Shown in pieces: positions 24,981 through 34,026 of a stretch of 64,000 nucleotides of DNA (within the stretch, counting starts at the first letter, position 1; each line of letters opens with the position of its first letter). Source of the stretch: Acetobacteraceae bacterium (GTDB taxonomy: Bacteria; Pseudomonadota; Alphaproteobacteria; Acetobacterales; Acetobacteraceae); NCBI GenBank assembly GCA_947475245.1, contig CANJLW010000012.1, forward strand, positions 52,876 to 116,875, written 5' to 3'. Made by a program: the position numbers and the translations under genes. The notes under the pieces were generated by a model. The model had not been told where the DNA came from. It did no database searches and saw nothing but the letters and a program-made list of their open reading frames with translations.

Positions 24981-25859
24981 CTATACAGCCGCCTGCGCGG
25001 TCGTTGGTTCGGTGCCGGCGACCGTTGTGCGGCGCATGTCGCGTACCAAGGTCGAGTCATACCGGCGCGCGCGGTGCATGGTCGAGCGATTGTCCCACAT
25101 GACGAGGTCGAACGGTCGCCATTGGTGCGTATAGACGAACTGGCGCTGCGTGGCGTGTTCGGTCAGGTCGCGGATAAAGGCGCGTGCCTCGGGCACTGGC
25201 CAGCCGACGATGCCGCCAATGTGAGACGCGAGATAAACCGATTTGCGTCCGCTCGTGGGATGGGTACGCACCAATGCCTGACGCACCGGGCGCATACCGG
25301 CGCGATCTTCGGCGGTGAGGTCGTCGAAGCCGAGCACTTCGCGCGAGTACAATAGGGAATGATCGCAAACCAAGGATTCGATCTCCGCCTTCGTCGCGTC
25401 GTCGAAGGCGTCATAGGCCGCGCGCATATCGGCGAACTCGGTCTCTCCCCCCTTTTCAACCACGACGCGTCCCGACAGCAAGGAATAGGTCGCGGGGATT
25501 GGCTTGAACGAGGAGTCCGAGTGCCAAAGCATGTTCCCGAGACTGTACAAGCGACGCCGGCTATCTCGGGCCAACACGGAATTGTCCGTGTCGAGGTTGG
25601 AGACATCGGCAAACGCCGGGTGCAACCGCTGTTCGCCCGGTTTTGAAATCCCGGTCCCGCGGGTTTCTTCCAAGGGACCGAAGCAACGGCTGAACGCGAG
25701 TTGTTGTTCGTCGGAAATACGCGCGTCGCGGAACACCAATACGGCATGTTCCGCGATCGCGGTTTCAATCGCGGCGATGGTCGTCGGAGGTAGGGACTGA
25801 GTCAGATCGATCCCGACGATTTCCGCCGCGAACAGAGGATGCAGCGGGCGAATGCGCAC
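24981..25859 (-). CDS. TfdA-like 2-oxoglutarate dioxygenase, copy 2
   Basis: A 292-residue paralog. Iron ligands are His113 and Asp115 in LWHSDSSFK and His in NRSTMHRARRYD, with the Arg in RDMRRTT. Its N-terminus IRPLHPLFAAEIVGIDL is the copy closest to classical TfdA, which also begins with a PLHPLFAA segment. The longest frame starts far upstream inside copy 3. The GTG at 25859, 5 bases after the stop of copy 3, gives the expected length and is chosen, which implies translational coupling. Within the conserved core it differs from copy 1 at residues lining the entrance (ISDEQQLAFSRCFGPLEETRG), suggesting a different substrate. Confidence 0.88.
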   Translation of the reverse strand: MRIRPLHPLFAAEIVGIDLTQSLPPTTIAAIETAIAEHAVLVFRDARISDEQQLAFSRCFGPLEETRGTGISKPGEQRLHPAFADVSNLDTDNSVLARDSRRRLYSLGNMLWHSDSSFKPIPATYSLLSGRVVVEKGGETEFADMRAAYDAFDDATKAEIESLVCDHSLLYSREVLGFDDLTAEDRAGMRPVRQALVRTHPTSGRKSVYLASHIGGIVGWPVPEARAFIRDLTEHATQRQFVYTHQWRPFDLVMWDNRSTMHRARRYDSTLVRDMRRTTVAGTEPTTAQAAV

Positions 25860-25864
25860 CTTGC

Positions 25865-26788
25865 TTATTCCGCCGCGGCCAGGGCAGGGGCTTCCTTGAT
25901 TTCCATGCCGGTGCCCTTGATCGAGGTGCGTCGCAAATCCCGAACTTCCTTCAGGTCGGCGAATGGGCGTGCCCGATGCATGACGGTCCGATTGTCCCAC
26001 ATCACCATGTCGCTGACTTTCCACTCGTGAGCGTGGACGAATTGGCGTTGGGTCGCGTGCTCGTTGAGGTCGCGCAGGAAGGCCCGTGCCTCGGGCACCG
26101 GCCAGCCGACGATGCCGCCGATATGCGACGACAGGTACAGCGATTTGCGGCCCGTAACCGGATGCGTGAACACCAGCCGATGGCGGACGGGGCGGAGCTT
26201 TTCAGCGTTCTCGTCGCTTTTGACCTCAAAGCCGATCTGCTCGCGAGAAAAGATGATCGAATGCTCGCAAACGAGGTTCTCGACTTCCGCTTTGGTCGCC
26301 GCGTCGAGCGCGTCATAAGCCGCCCGCATATCCGCAAATTCGGTATTGCCCCCAGCGCTCGGCACCACACGCGCATGCAGAAGCGTGTATCCCGCGCCGA
26401 TTGCGCGGAATGACGCGTCGGAATGCCACAGGCGATTGGCCAGGGCATACATCCGTCGGCTGTCGTCGCGGGCGCGCAACTGGCCGGACGGTCCGGCGAG
26501 GTTCGAGATGTCGCCGAGTTCGAGCTTCTGGAACCGGCGATCTTCCGGCTTCATCATCTGCCCGGCCAGGGTAACTTCCAGCTCTCCGAAATTGGCGCTG
26601 AAGACACATTGTTGATCGTCGGTCAGCGGCTGGTCGGGAAAAACCAACACGGCATGCTGGTCCATTCCTCGTTCGAGCGCGGCGACCTGATCGGTGGTCA
26701 AAGGCACGCTGATGTCGATGCCGGTTACGATACCGACGAAGCCATTGCCGTCCGATCCCGGGTGGACCGGCTTGATCTCGATACCCAT
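25865..26788 (-). CDS. TfdA-like 2-oxoglutarate dioxygenase, copy 3
   Basis: A 307-residue paralog with His122 and Asp124 in LWHSDASFR and His in NRTVMHRARPFA. It has a slightly longer N-terminus (VHPGSDGNGFVGIVTGID) than the other copies and a C-terminal tail ending PALAAAE. The region between the first strand and the iron site (QMMKPEDRRFQKLELGDISN) differs most from the other copies. Located 11 bases downstream of copy 4 and 5 bases upstream of copy 2. Same family caveats: it is an aryloxy- or alkyl-acid dioxygenase by homology, and the actual substrate cannot be assigned. Confidence 0.88.
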   Translation of the reverse strand: MGIEIKPVHPGSDGNGFVGIVTGIDISVPLTTDQVAALERGMDQHAVLVFPDQPLTDDQQCVFSANFGELEVTLAGQMMKPEDRRFQKLELGDISNLAGPSGQLRARDDSRRMYALANRLWHSDASFRAIGAGYTLLHARVVPSAGGNTEFADMRAAYDALDAATKAEVENLVCEHSIIFSREQIGFEVKSDENAEKLRPVRHRLVFTHPVTGRKSLYLSSHIGGIVGWPVPEARAFLRDLNEHATQRQFVHAHEWKVSDMVMWDNRTVMHRARPFADLKEVRDLRRTSIKGTGMEIKEAPALAAAE

Positions 26789-26799
26789 GGTTTCCTCCT

Positions 26800-27699
26800 T
26801 CAGGCGGCTTGTTGGACTTGTTCCGCGGTCATTGCTTCGCCGCGTATGGTGGATCGGCGCATGTCGCGCACGTCTTGCAGGTCGTTATAACGGCGCGCGC
26901 GATGCATTGTCGTGCGATTGTCCCAGATAACCAAATCCCACGGCTTCCAGCGATGCGCGTGGACGAATTGCGGTTGTGTCGCGTGCTCGGTCAGATCGCG
27001 CAGAAACGCGCGTGCCTCAGGCACCGGCCAGCCGACGATCGAGCCAATATGGGCGGAGAGGTAAAGCGATTTACGTCCGGTCACGGGGTGCGTCCGCACC
27101 AAACTATGGCGAACCGGTCGCAGCTTGTCCTGGTTATGGGCACCGTAATCGTCTCGTGTGAAGCCGATGATTTCCCGCGAATAGGCATTTGAGTGTTCGG
27201 TGATCAGCCCCTCGAGGTCGCGCTTCGTGGATTCGTCCAGCGAGTCGTAGGCCGCGCGCATATCGGCGAATTCGGTGTTGCCGCCCTTATCCGGCACGAT
27301 CCTGGCGGACAGGAGCGAGTATTTCGCGGGGATTGCACGGAACGAGGCGTCGGAATGCCACAACTGGTTGCCCAGATTGTTCAAACGGCGCCGATCGTCC
27401 GCGCCGCGAATGCGGTTCTGGGTGTCGAGGTTGGAGATGTCGGCCATTTCGATCTTCAGGCGACGCTCCTCCGGCTTGCTCATTTCCCCGCCGGAGGAAA
27501 TTTCGAGTTCGCCGAAATTGCGACTGAACGCCAATTGGGTGTCGTCGTCGAAGTGCTGGTCGTGGAACACGAGGACGGCGAAGGCGTCCATGCCGGCCTC
27601 GATCGCCGCGACCTGGTCGGGGGACAGCGGTTTCGTCAGATCGACGCCGGCGACCCTGCCGACAAAGCCGGGTTGGTACGGGGTGATCGTCATGGTCAT
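26800..27699 (-). CDS. TfdA-like 2-oxoglutarate dioxygenase, copy 4 (promoter-proximal)
   Basis: A 299-residue paralog and the first gene of the operon. His115 and Asp117 lie in LWHSDASFR, the distal His in NRTTMHRARRYN, and the Arg in RDMRRST. The ATG at 27699 (MTMTITPYQP) has AAAGGA seven bases upstream; a much longer frame running antisense through the neighbouring binding-protein gene is rejected. The 120-bp divergent region to the NitT-type binding protein should hold promoters for both, so uptake and oxidation may be co-regulated. No dedicated regulator gene is adjacent. Confidence 0.9.
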   Translation of the reverse strand: MTMTITPYQPGFVGRVAGVDLTKPLSPDQVAAIEAGMDAFAVLVFHDQHFDDDTQLAFSRNFGELEISSGGEMSKPEERRLKIEMADISNLDTQNRIRGADDRRRLNNLGNQLWHSDASFRAIPAKYSLLSARIVPDKGGNTEFADMRAAYDSLDESTKRDLEGLITEHSNAYSREIIGFTRDDYGAHNQDKLRPVRHSLVRTHPVTGRKSLYLSAHIGSIVGWPVPEARAFLRDLTEHATQPQFVHAHRWKPWDLVIWDNRTTMHRARRYNDLQDVRDMRRSTIRGEAMTAEQVQQAA

Positions 27700-27819
27700 G
27701 GCGGCATCCTTTCGACGGTCAGCGTCGGATACTGACCAGTATAACGGCGAACCGGGCCTGCTTGCCAATCCCGAATTGCCCCTGGATGATCGGTCGATAA
27801 TTCGGGGAGGGACTTGGCC

Positions 27820-28812
27820 ATGCGCCGTCTGCTGTTCATCGCGCTGTGCGCACTGTGGGTCGGAAGCGCGCGGGCGGAGGTGCCGGAGGTCCGCTTCGCC
27901 CAGCAATTCAGTATGGGCTACCTGCAATTCAATGTGATGAAGCACCGGGGCCTGCTCGAAAAGCATGCCAAGGCGCTGGGTATCCCGGAGGTGAAGATCA
28001 CCTTCGTGACCTTCAACGGTCCCGACATGATGAACGATGCGCTGTTGTCGGGAGCGGTCGATATCGCTTCGGGCGGTGTGCCGGGATTGCTGACGATCTG
28101 GGCAAAGACGCGCGGTACTCAGCATGAGGTGCGCGGCGTCTCGGCGATGTCGCAGCAGCCGCTGTTGCTCAATACCCGCAATCCGAACGTGAAATCGATC
28201 CGGGACCTGGGGCCAGGGGATCGCATTGCCTTGCCGGCGGTGAAGGTTTCGGCCCAGGCGGTGCTGTTGCAGATGGCGGCGGCAAAGGAATGGGGCGATG
28301 GACAATTCGACCGGCTGGACAGCCTGACATTTTCGCTGTCGCCGCCCGACGCGACCAACGGCTTGTTGGCGGGCGGTGGGGATTTCAATTCGGCCTTTAC
28401 GGTTCCTCCCTTCCAAAATATGCAACTGCGCGATCCCGCTATTCGGACCATTTTGAGCTCCCATGACGTGCTCGGACCTTCAACGGGCGGCACGGCCTGG
28501 ACGTCGAAGCGGTTCCATGACGCCAATCCCAAGCTCTATCAGGCAATTCTGAATGCGATGCAGGAAGCGTCGGAATTCATCGCGGCCAACCATCGCGCCA
28601 CGGCGGAATACTACGCGGCCGATCAGAAGGCGAAGATCGACGTCGACCAGATGACCGCGCTGTTGGACGACCCGCAGTTTCGCTACATCCTGACGCCGGA
28701 GGCGACGACGAAATGGGCGGCGTTCATGCATAAGCAGGGGCGCATCAAAACGATGCCCGCGTCATGGCAGGACCTGTTCTGGCCGGAAATCCATCATTTG
28801 AAGGGGAGCTGA
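27820..28812 (+). CDS. Periplasmic NitT/TauT-type substrate-binding protein (no cognate permease)
   Basis: A 330-residue secreted binding protein with a signal peptide (RRLLFIALCALWVGSARA, cleavage after about residue 20). The fold matches the SsuA/TauA/NMT1 group that binds sulfonates, nitrate, taurine, pyrimidine precursors or aromatic acids: VRFAQQFSMGYLQFNVMKHR, then NDALLSGAVDIASGGVPG. The ATG at 27820 has GGGAGG nine bases upstream. It is divergent from the four-gene dioxygenase operon, which fits capture of a substrate that the dioxygenases oxidise. No ABC permease or ATPase gene lies nearby, so it must use a transporter encoded elsewhere or act as a sensor. Confidence 0.85.
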   Translation: MRRLLFIALCALWVGSARAEVPEVRFAQQFSMGYLQFNVMKHRGLLEKHAKALGIPEVKITFVTFNGPDMMNDALLSGAVDIASGGVPGLLTIWAKTRGTQHEVRGVSAMSQQPLLLNTRNPNVKSIRDLGPGDRIALPAVKVSAQAVLLQMAAAKEWGDGQFDRLDSLTFSLSPPDATNGLLAGGGDFNSAFTVPPFQNMQLRDPAIRTILSSHDVLGPSTGGTAWTSKRFHDANPKLYQAILNAMQEASEFIAANHRATAEYYAADQKAKIDVDQMTALLDDPQFRYILTPEATTKWAAFMHKQGRIKTMPASWQDLFWPEIHHLKGS

Positions 28813-28863
28813 GGGCGGGATATAAGCACGGGACGAAATCAATAAACCGGGAGGACACGAACC

Positions 28864-30441
28864 ATGATTCGCCGTCGTACATTTACGGCCGGACTCGCCG
28901 CGTCCCTGGCGACTCCGTCGATCGGTCTCGGCGCGTCGGCAGCGCCGCTGAAGTTCATCCCGCAATCCGATCTGACAATTCTCGATCCGATCGTCACCAC
29001 CGTTTACACGGCGCGTAACCATGGCTTCATGGTGTTCGATACGCTGTTCGGGCTGGACAGCCAGTACAAGATGCAGCCGCAGATGCTGGAAGGCTACACG
29101 GTCGAGGATGATGGACGACTGTGGAAGCTGAAGTTGCGCGACGGGCTGATGTGGCACGACGGTGAGAAAGTGCTGGCCAGGGACTGCGTGGCCTCCATCC
29201 GCCGATGGGCGGTGCGGGATGGGATCGGCAGCCTGATGATGGCGCGGGCGGACGAGCTGAGCGCGACGGACGACAAGACGATCCAGTTCCGGTTCAAGAA
29301 GCCATTCTTCCTCGTTCCCTACGCGTTGGGCAAAATCTCTACCCCGATGTGCGCGATGATGCCCGAGCGGTTCGCCAATACGGACCCGTTCAAGGCCGTG
29401 ACGGAAATGGTCGGCTCTGGGCCGTTTCGGTTCAAGGCGGATGAATGGATTTCCGGCGCCCGCGCCGTCTACACGAAGTTCGATCGCTACCAACCCCGCC
29501 AGGACATCAGCAAAGGGTGGACCGCCGGAGGGAAGGTCGTCCATTTTGATCGCGTCGAGTGGCATACCAGCCCAGACGACGGTACCTCCGCGGCGGCAAT
29601 GCGTGCCGGGGAGATGGACTGGTGGGAATTGCCGACCGTCGATCTTCTCCCGGTTCTGAAGCGGACCGGCAAGATCAAGGTGGAAATCAAGGACCGCAAC
29701 GGAACGCTTGGATTGCTGAAGATGAACAACCTTCAGCCTCCCTTCGACAACGTCAAAATCCGGCGTGCTTTGCTTGGTGCCGTGTCGCAGCGGGATTACA
29801 TGACGGCCGTTGCCGGAGAGGACCCGGCGATGTGGCGCGAAGGCGTCGGCATTTTTACGCCTGGTACCGACATGGCAAACGACGCGGGCATGGAGGTGCT
29901 GAACAGCCCGCGAGACCTCGCCAAAGTCCGCGCGATGATCAAGGAGGCCGGTTACAACAACGAGCGCACGGTTCTGTTGGCCCCGAACGAGCCCCATTAT
30001 CGTAAGGCGATGGGGGATGTCGCGGGTGAGATGCTGAAATCGACGGGCTTTAACCTCGAGATTCAATCGATGGATTGGGGCACCGCGATTGTCCGGCGTG
30101 AGAACAAGCAACCCATGGACAAGGGTGGCTGGGGCGCGCTTTGCACCACGGCGAATGGCTTGGATATGCAGACCCCATTGCTGCACTTCCTGCGTACTAC
30201 CGGCCAAAAGGCGTGGTTCGGTTGGACCGACAGCCCGAAGATTGAGGAATTGCGGGCGGCCTGGGTCGACGCCCCCGATCTGGCGGCACAAAAGAGTGTC
30301 GCCGTTGAAATTCAACGCCAATGCTGGATTGACGTGCCGCATCTGCCGATCGGCATCTGGTACCAACCGATGGCCTGGCAAAGCACCGTCGACGGGATCC
30401 CGGACGGCTTCCCGCTGTTCTGGGGTGCTCGCCGGGTTTGA
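28864..30441 (+). CDS. Periplasmic peptide/nickel-type (family 5) substrate-binding protein, Tat-type signal
   Basis: A 525-residue solute-binding protein of the DppA/OppA family. The N-terminus IRRRTFTAGLAASLATP has a twin-arginine-like motif before a short hydrophobic stretch, suggesting Tat export. The body has LDPIVTTVYTARNHGFMVFDTL, MQPQMLEGYTVEDDG, LKLRDGLMWHDGEKVLARDC and GSGPFRFK, all typical of the family. It follows the NitT-type binding protein by 51 bases. A homologue with about the same length and similar landmarks is encoded at 34027-35595. Neither has permease genes. Ligand unknown. A perfect 9-bp hairpin follows the stop. Confidence 0.88.
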   Translation: MIRRRTFTAGLAASLATPSIGLGASAAPLKFIPQSDLTILDPIVTTVYTARNHGFMVFDTLFGLDSQYKMQPQMLEGYTVEDDGRLWKLKLRDGLMWHDGEKVLARDCVASIRRWAVRDGIGSLMMARADELSATDDKTIQFRFKKPFFLVPYALGKISTPMCAMMPERFANTDPFKAVTEMVGSGPFRFKADEWISGARAVYTKFDRYQPRQDISKGWTAGGKVVHFDRVEWHTSPDDGTSAAAMRAGEMDWWELPTVDLLPVLKRTGKIKVEIKDRNGTLGLLKMNNLQPPFDNVKIRRALLGAVSQRDYMTAVAGEDPAMWREGVGIFTPGTDMANDAGMEVLNSPRDLAKVRAMIKEAGYNNERTVLLAPNEPHYRKAMGDVAGEMLKSTGFNLEIQSMDWGTAIVRRENKQPMDKGGWGALCTTANGLDMQTPLLHFLRTTGQKAWFGWTDSPKIEELRAAWVDAPDLAAQKSVAVEIQRQCWIDVPHLPIGIWYQPMAWQSTVDGIPDGFPLFWGARRV

Positions 30442-30458
30442 TACGGTTTGAACTGAAA

Positions 30459-30480
30459 GGGTCTCCGTGATCGGAGACCC
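30459..30480. terminator. Hairpin between convergent genes
   Basis: A perfect 9-bp stem (GGGTCTCCG with CGGAGACCC) around a TGAT loop, placed between the stop of the binding protein at 30441 and the stop of the convergent esterase at 30485. There is no strong U-tract on either strand, only TTTCAGTT on the minus side. It is likely to act bidirectionally. Confidence 0.65.
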
Positions 30481-30484
30481 GATG

Positions 30485-31315
30485 TTACCCGACGGTCTGG
30501 CGAATGAATGCCTTGATAAGGCCGAGCGCGCGCACAGAGTCAGGTGCGGTCGGCGCGGCGGGGATGAAGGCGTGCGGCTGGCCGGGGAACATCTCCAGGG
30601 TGATCCTACCGCCGATCCTACGATAGGAATCGGTAAGACGGCTGGCCATATCGTCCGTCAGGTTATTGTCCGCGGTGCCCTGCATGATCAGCATGGGCGG
30701 CTTCGCGACAGCTTCATTACGGTCGAGAATATGCTGCGGACTGCCTTCTTCCATGTCGGCGACGGACGGCCAGAACAGGTTATGCGCCGCCACCAACCGC
30801 TCGTTGCCGCGCTCCGTCATGACGCGGAATCGTGTCAACGGATCGGCAACGGGCCAGCACACCACGGCAAAGGCCAGGCCGGCATCGATGCCGGAGGATG
30901 TTGCCGCTGCCGTGTAGCGCGGATCACGCGGGCGCAGCGCGTTCAGCAGCAGCAGATGTCCGCCTGACGACGTGCCAAGGCCGCCGACGAGGTCGGCGCG
31001 CGTGCCAAAGCGTTCGGCGTTTTCTTTCAGGAAGCGAATGCCGAAGTTCACGTCGGCGACGGTATCGGGATAGCCCGCGATCGGCGGCATGCGGAAATCG
31101 ATCGACAGGACGACAATTCCATTCGCCGCCAAATCCTCGGCGATGGAGGTATTGTTGAAACGATCTCCGCCGGTCCAGGCACCGCCGTGCACTTCCAGCA
31201 CACCGGGGAACGGCCCAGGCCCCTCCGGCCGATACAAGCGTGCAAGAAGGGGAACGCCATTCGGACGGTGATATTCCAGGTCTTCGGTGCGAATACCCAT
31301 GGCGTTGAATTCCAT
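30485..31315 (-). CDS. Alpha/beta hydrolase, carboxylesterase/HSL type
   Basis: A 276-residue esterase. The oxyanion motif LEVHGGAWTGGD, the nucleophile elbow GLGTSSGGHLLL, the Asp in MQGTADNNL and the His in FPGQPHAFIP complete a hormone-sensitive-lipase-like or BD-FAE-like triad. It is cytosolic (no signal peptide) and probably hydrolyses short acyl esters. The start at 31315 (MEFNAMGIRTEDLEY) is weakly supported; the ATG at 31300 is an alternative, while the longest frame overlaps otsA's 3' end. It is convergent with the binding protein and separated from otsA on the same strand by 56 bases. Confidence 0.82.
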   Translation of the reverse strand: MEFNAMGIRTEDLEYHRPNGVPLLARLYRPEGPGPFPGVLEVHGGAWTGGDRFNNTSIAEDLAANGIVVLSIDFRMPPIAGYPDTVADVNFGIRFLKENAERFGTRADLVGGLGTSSGGHLLLLNALRPRDPRYTAAATSSGIDAGLAFAVVCWPVADPLTRFRVMTERGNERLVAAHNLFWPSVADMEEGSPQHILDRNEAVAKPPMLIMQGTADNNLTDDMASRLTDSYRRIGGRITLEMFPGQPHAFIPAAPTAPDSVRALGLIKAFIRQTVG

Positions 31316-31371
31316 CTTTGAAGAGGAAGCGACCGGTAGCACCTGATGATCGACAAATCGTCGAAGGTTGG

Positions 31372-32748
31372 TCAATCCCGCAAATCGGCCTCGAACCGAT
31401 CGCGCCATCGCTCCAGGCTGTTTTCACGCATGACAGCCAGCATGGACCGGTGACGTTCGCGGCGTTCTTCGACCGGCATCGACAAGGCCCGGTCCATCGC
31501 TTTTGCCATGCCGGCCTCGTCATACGGGTTTACCAACAGCGCGGCGTCGAGTTCGCGGGCGGCGCCTGCGAACTCCGACAGGATCAGCACGCCAGGTTCT
31601 TCCGGGTCCTGTGCCGCGACATATTCCTTGGCGACGAGGTTCATGCCGTCGCGCAGCGGTGTGACCAGACACGCCTGGGCTTCGGCATATAACGGCATCA
31701 GAACGTTGCGTGGGAAGCCGCGGTTCAGATAGCGCAGCGGCACCCAATCGACCTCGGCGAAGCGGCCGTTGATGCGTCCGGCCTCACCTTCCAGTTCGCG
31801 GCGAATGACCTGATAGGTTTCGATGTCAGAACGCGAAGGCGGCGCGATCTGCATGAAGGTGACCAACCCGTGCTGGTGCGGGCATTCCGCCAGAAACCGT
31901 TCGAACGCGGCGAAGCGTTGGCGCAGGCCCTTGGAATAATCGAGCCGATCAACGCTGAGGATCAGCCGATCCATCAGATTGGCGCGCATGCGGGTGGCCT
32001 GGCGGCGATTGGCCGGCTTTTCCGCCTGGGCGCGCACCTCGTCCACATGGACGCCAATCGGGTACACACCGGTGCGAACGGTCCGCCCATAAACCGAGAC
32101 CGAGCCGTTGCGCAGCCCGCCGCTTTCCAACGCCACACCGTCGGCGTGACGCAGGACGTAGTCCATGAAGGCGGCGCGGTCGATTTCCGTCTGAAATCCG
32201 ATCAGATCGTACTGACACACGGCCCTGATCAGTTCGGCATGCGACGGGATGGTCATGAAAACGCCGGGTGCCGGGAACGGCGTATGCAGAAACAAGCCAA
32301 TGCGATTGGTGACACCCTGGGCACGCAAAGCTTCCGCAAAGCACAGCAGGTGATAGTCATGTGCCCAGATCAGGTCGTCTGGTCGCAAAAGCGGCGTCAG
32401 AGAACGCGCGAAGATGTCGTTGACCTTGCGATACCCGGCGAACTCCGGCCACTCAAACCGACCCAGCCCGATCTGATAGTGCAGGACGGGCCACAGCGTT
32501 CCGTTGGCGAAGCCGCGGTAGAAGTTGTCATAGTCCTTGCGCGACAGGTCGATCGTCACGAGTTTGATCGCGCCGACATCGTGTTCGGTATGACAACTTT
32601 CGAAATCGACGACGTCGCCGCTCCAGCCGAACCAAAGGCCGCCTTTCTGTTTCAGCGCGTCAAGGACACCGGCCGCGAGGCCGCCTGCCGTTGCCTCCCC
32701 TTCCTGGATGGGGGCAACGCGGTTGGATACAACGACGAGGCGCGACAC
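31372..32748 (-). CDS. otsA: Alpha,alpha-trehalose-phosphate synthase
   Basis: A 458-residue GT20 glycosyltransferase that joins UDP-glucose and glucose-6-phosphate to trehalose-6-phosphate. Family landmarks are VVVSNRVAP at the N-terminus, the glycine loop TAGGLAAGVLDAL, IWAHDYHLLCF, GLFLHTPFPA, VDRLDYSKGL and GMNLVAKEYVAAQ. The start codon is GTG. No trehalose-6-phosphate phosphatase (otsB) lies next to it, although otsBA pairs are common. Role: osmoprotection or desiccation tolerance. The neighbouring esterase has no known link to trehalose. Confidence 0.95.
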   Translation of the reverse strand: MSRLVVVSNRVAPIQEGEATAGGLAAGVLDALKQKGGLWFGWSGDVVDFESCHTEHDVGAIKLVTIDLSRKDYDNFYRGFANGTLWPVLHYQIGLGRFEWPEFAGYRKVNDIFARSLTPLLRPDDLIWAHDYHLLCFAEALRAQGVTNRIGLFLHTPFPAPGVFMTIPSHAELIRAVCQYDLIGFQTEIDRAAFMDYVLRHADGVALESGGLRNGSVSVYGRTVRTGVYPIGVHVDEVRAQAEKPANRRQATRMRANLMDRLILSVDRLDYSKGLRQRFAAFERFLAECPHQHGLVTFMQIAPPSRSDIETYQVIRRELEGEAGRINGRFAEVDWVPLRYLNRGFPRNVLMPLYAEAQACLVTPLRDGMNLVAKEYVAAQDPEEPGVLILSEFAGAARELDAALLVNPYDEAGMAKAMDRALSMPVEERRERHRSMLAVMRENSLERWRDRFEADLRD

Positions 32749-32842
32749 GACTCTGGGGTTCCTCCGCCGAGGGTACGCCCGAAAGCGTGGGCGGGGCAGG
32801 ATAGGACGGTCTGCCCGTTCGGTCCATGCGACGCCCGTGACA

Positions 32843-33949
32843 TCATGCCGCGACGATCGCTTCCTCCCTCGACAGCCGATTTCGTCCCTCTCTCTTCGCT
32901 CGATAAAGCGCCGTGTCCGCTCGGCCGAGCAACTGCTCGATGGAGGTGTCGGTCGGCTGGCTGATGGCCAGACCTATGCTGATGGTGATCGAGATAAGCC
33001 TTCCAGCGTGCTCGATACGGTCGTCGTGGGTCGCGATGCGAAGCCTTTCGGCAATGCGGGTCGCGGTGTGTGCGTTGGCACCGGACAGGATGACGGCAAA
33101 TTCTTCCCCTCCCAATCGGCCCAGCAGGTCGTTTTCACGAATACCGGCGCGCAAAGTCGACACCAGATGGCGGAGCGTGGCGTCGCCTCCGGCGTGGCCG
33201 AAGCGGTCGTTCACGGCCTTAAAGTGATCGACGTCGATCATCAGAAGGGCGAGATCGCCATGCTGTTCCCGTGCCTCCATCAGGCGTGACTGTCCGGCAT
33301 CCAGAAAGGCCGCGCGATTCAGCGATCCGGTGAGACTGTCGGTTGTAGCCAAAACCCGCAGCTTCGATTCCAGCGCTCGGCGTTCGGCTACTTCACGTTC
33401 CAGCAAAAGCCGAGCGGTTTCCGCGCGGTAGGCGTGTTCGTCCGCGGCTTCGGCCAAGGTCGCCAGATGGGCGGCCTGATTTTCCAACGTCTCATTGCTG
33501 AACCGCAATTCAGCGCCGATCCGTTCTTCTACGTCGTGCGCGGCGCGGCGTACTTCCTGGGAGATGTCGGCGTAGGTCAGAATCCGACCCCCGTCCGGAC
33601 ATGCGATGCACCGGAACAACATCCGGCGTCCGTCGTTCAGGTCAATCTGTGTTGGGGCGACGGAGCCCGCGCGGACGACGCCTTCACGCTCATCCAGGTA
33701 ACCCGGCAGGTCCTGTTCCGATACGGGATACAGGCCGCCGCGCGCGGCGTGTTCCAGCAAGACCCGAAAGCTCGGGCCGGATTGCAGGAGTTCGGAAGGG
33801 ACACGCCAAATTTCGACGCACCGGCGGTTAATGAAGCGCGCGCGCAGTTCCGGTGTCAGTAAGACGACACCGAAATCGACCAGATCCAATGCATCGGCGA
33901 GTGTATGGAGTATGGCGTCCGCGGTTTCATCGATCAGAAATCGTGGCAA
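32843..33949 (-). CDS. PAS-GGDEF diguanylate cyclase
   Basis: A 368-residue cytosolic signalling enzyme making cyclic di-GMP. Residues about 18-130 are a PAS-like sensor (VDFGVVLLTPELRARFINRR, then a PAC-type segment RILTYADISQEV). A coiled-coil linker (about 135-200) connects to the GGDEF domain. The active site is intact as LLGRLGGEEFAVIL, and the inhibitory I-site RxxD (REND) lies five residues before it, so product feedback is expected. No EAL domain is present. With CtrA, flagellar and polysaccharide genes nearby, control of the motile-to-sessile switch is plausible, but the signal is unknown. Confidence 0.92.
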   Translation of the reverse strand: MPRFLIDETADAILHTLADALDLVDFGVVLLTPELRARFINRRCVEIWRVPSELLQSGPSFRVLLEHAARGGLYPVSEQDLPGYLDEREGVVRAGSVAPTQIDLNDGRRMLFRCIACPDGGRILTYADISQEVRRAAHDVEERIGAELRFSNETLENQAAHLATLAEAADEHAYRAETARLLLEREVAERRALESKLRVLATTDSLTGSLNRAAFLDAGQSRLMEAREQHGDLALLMIDVDHFKAVNDRFGHAGGDATLRHLVSTLRAGIRENDLLGRLGGEEFAVILSGANAHTATRIAERLRIATHDDRIEHAGRLISITISIGLAISQPTDTSIEQLLGRADTALYRAKREGRNRLSREEAIVAA

Positions 33950-34026
33950 GGGTAGTTTCCTTTGTCCGCTTTTTGGCCCGAGGACACATTAGCGGAAAAG
34001 GGTTAGCGAACCGTAAATGTCCGGTC

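Noticed and set aside
28762..30381. Antisense frame of 539 codons opposite the family 5 binding protein
   Set aside because: The plus strand encodes a complete binding protein with signal peptide and family motifs.
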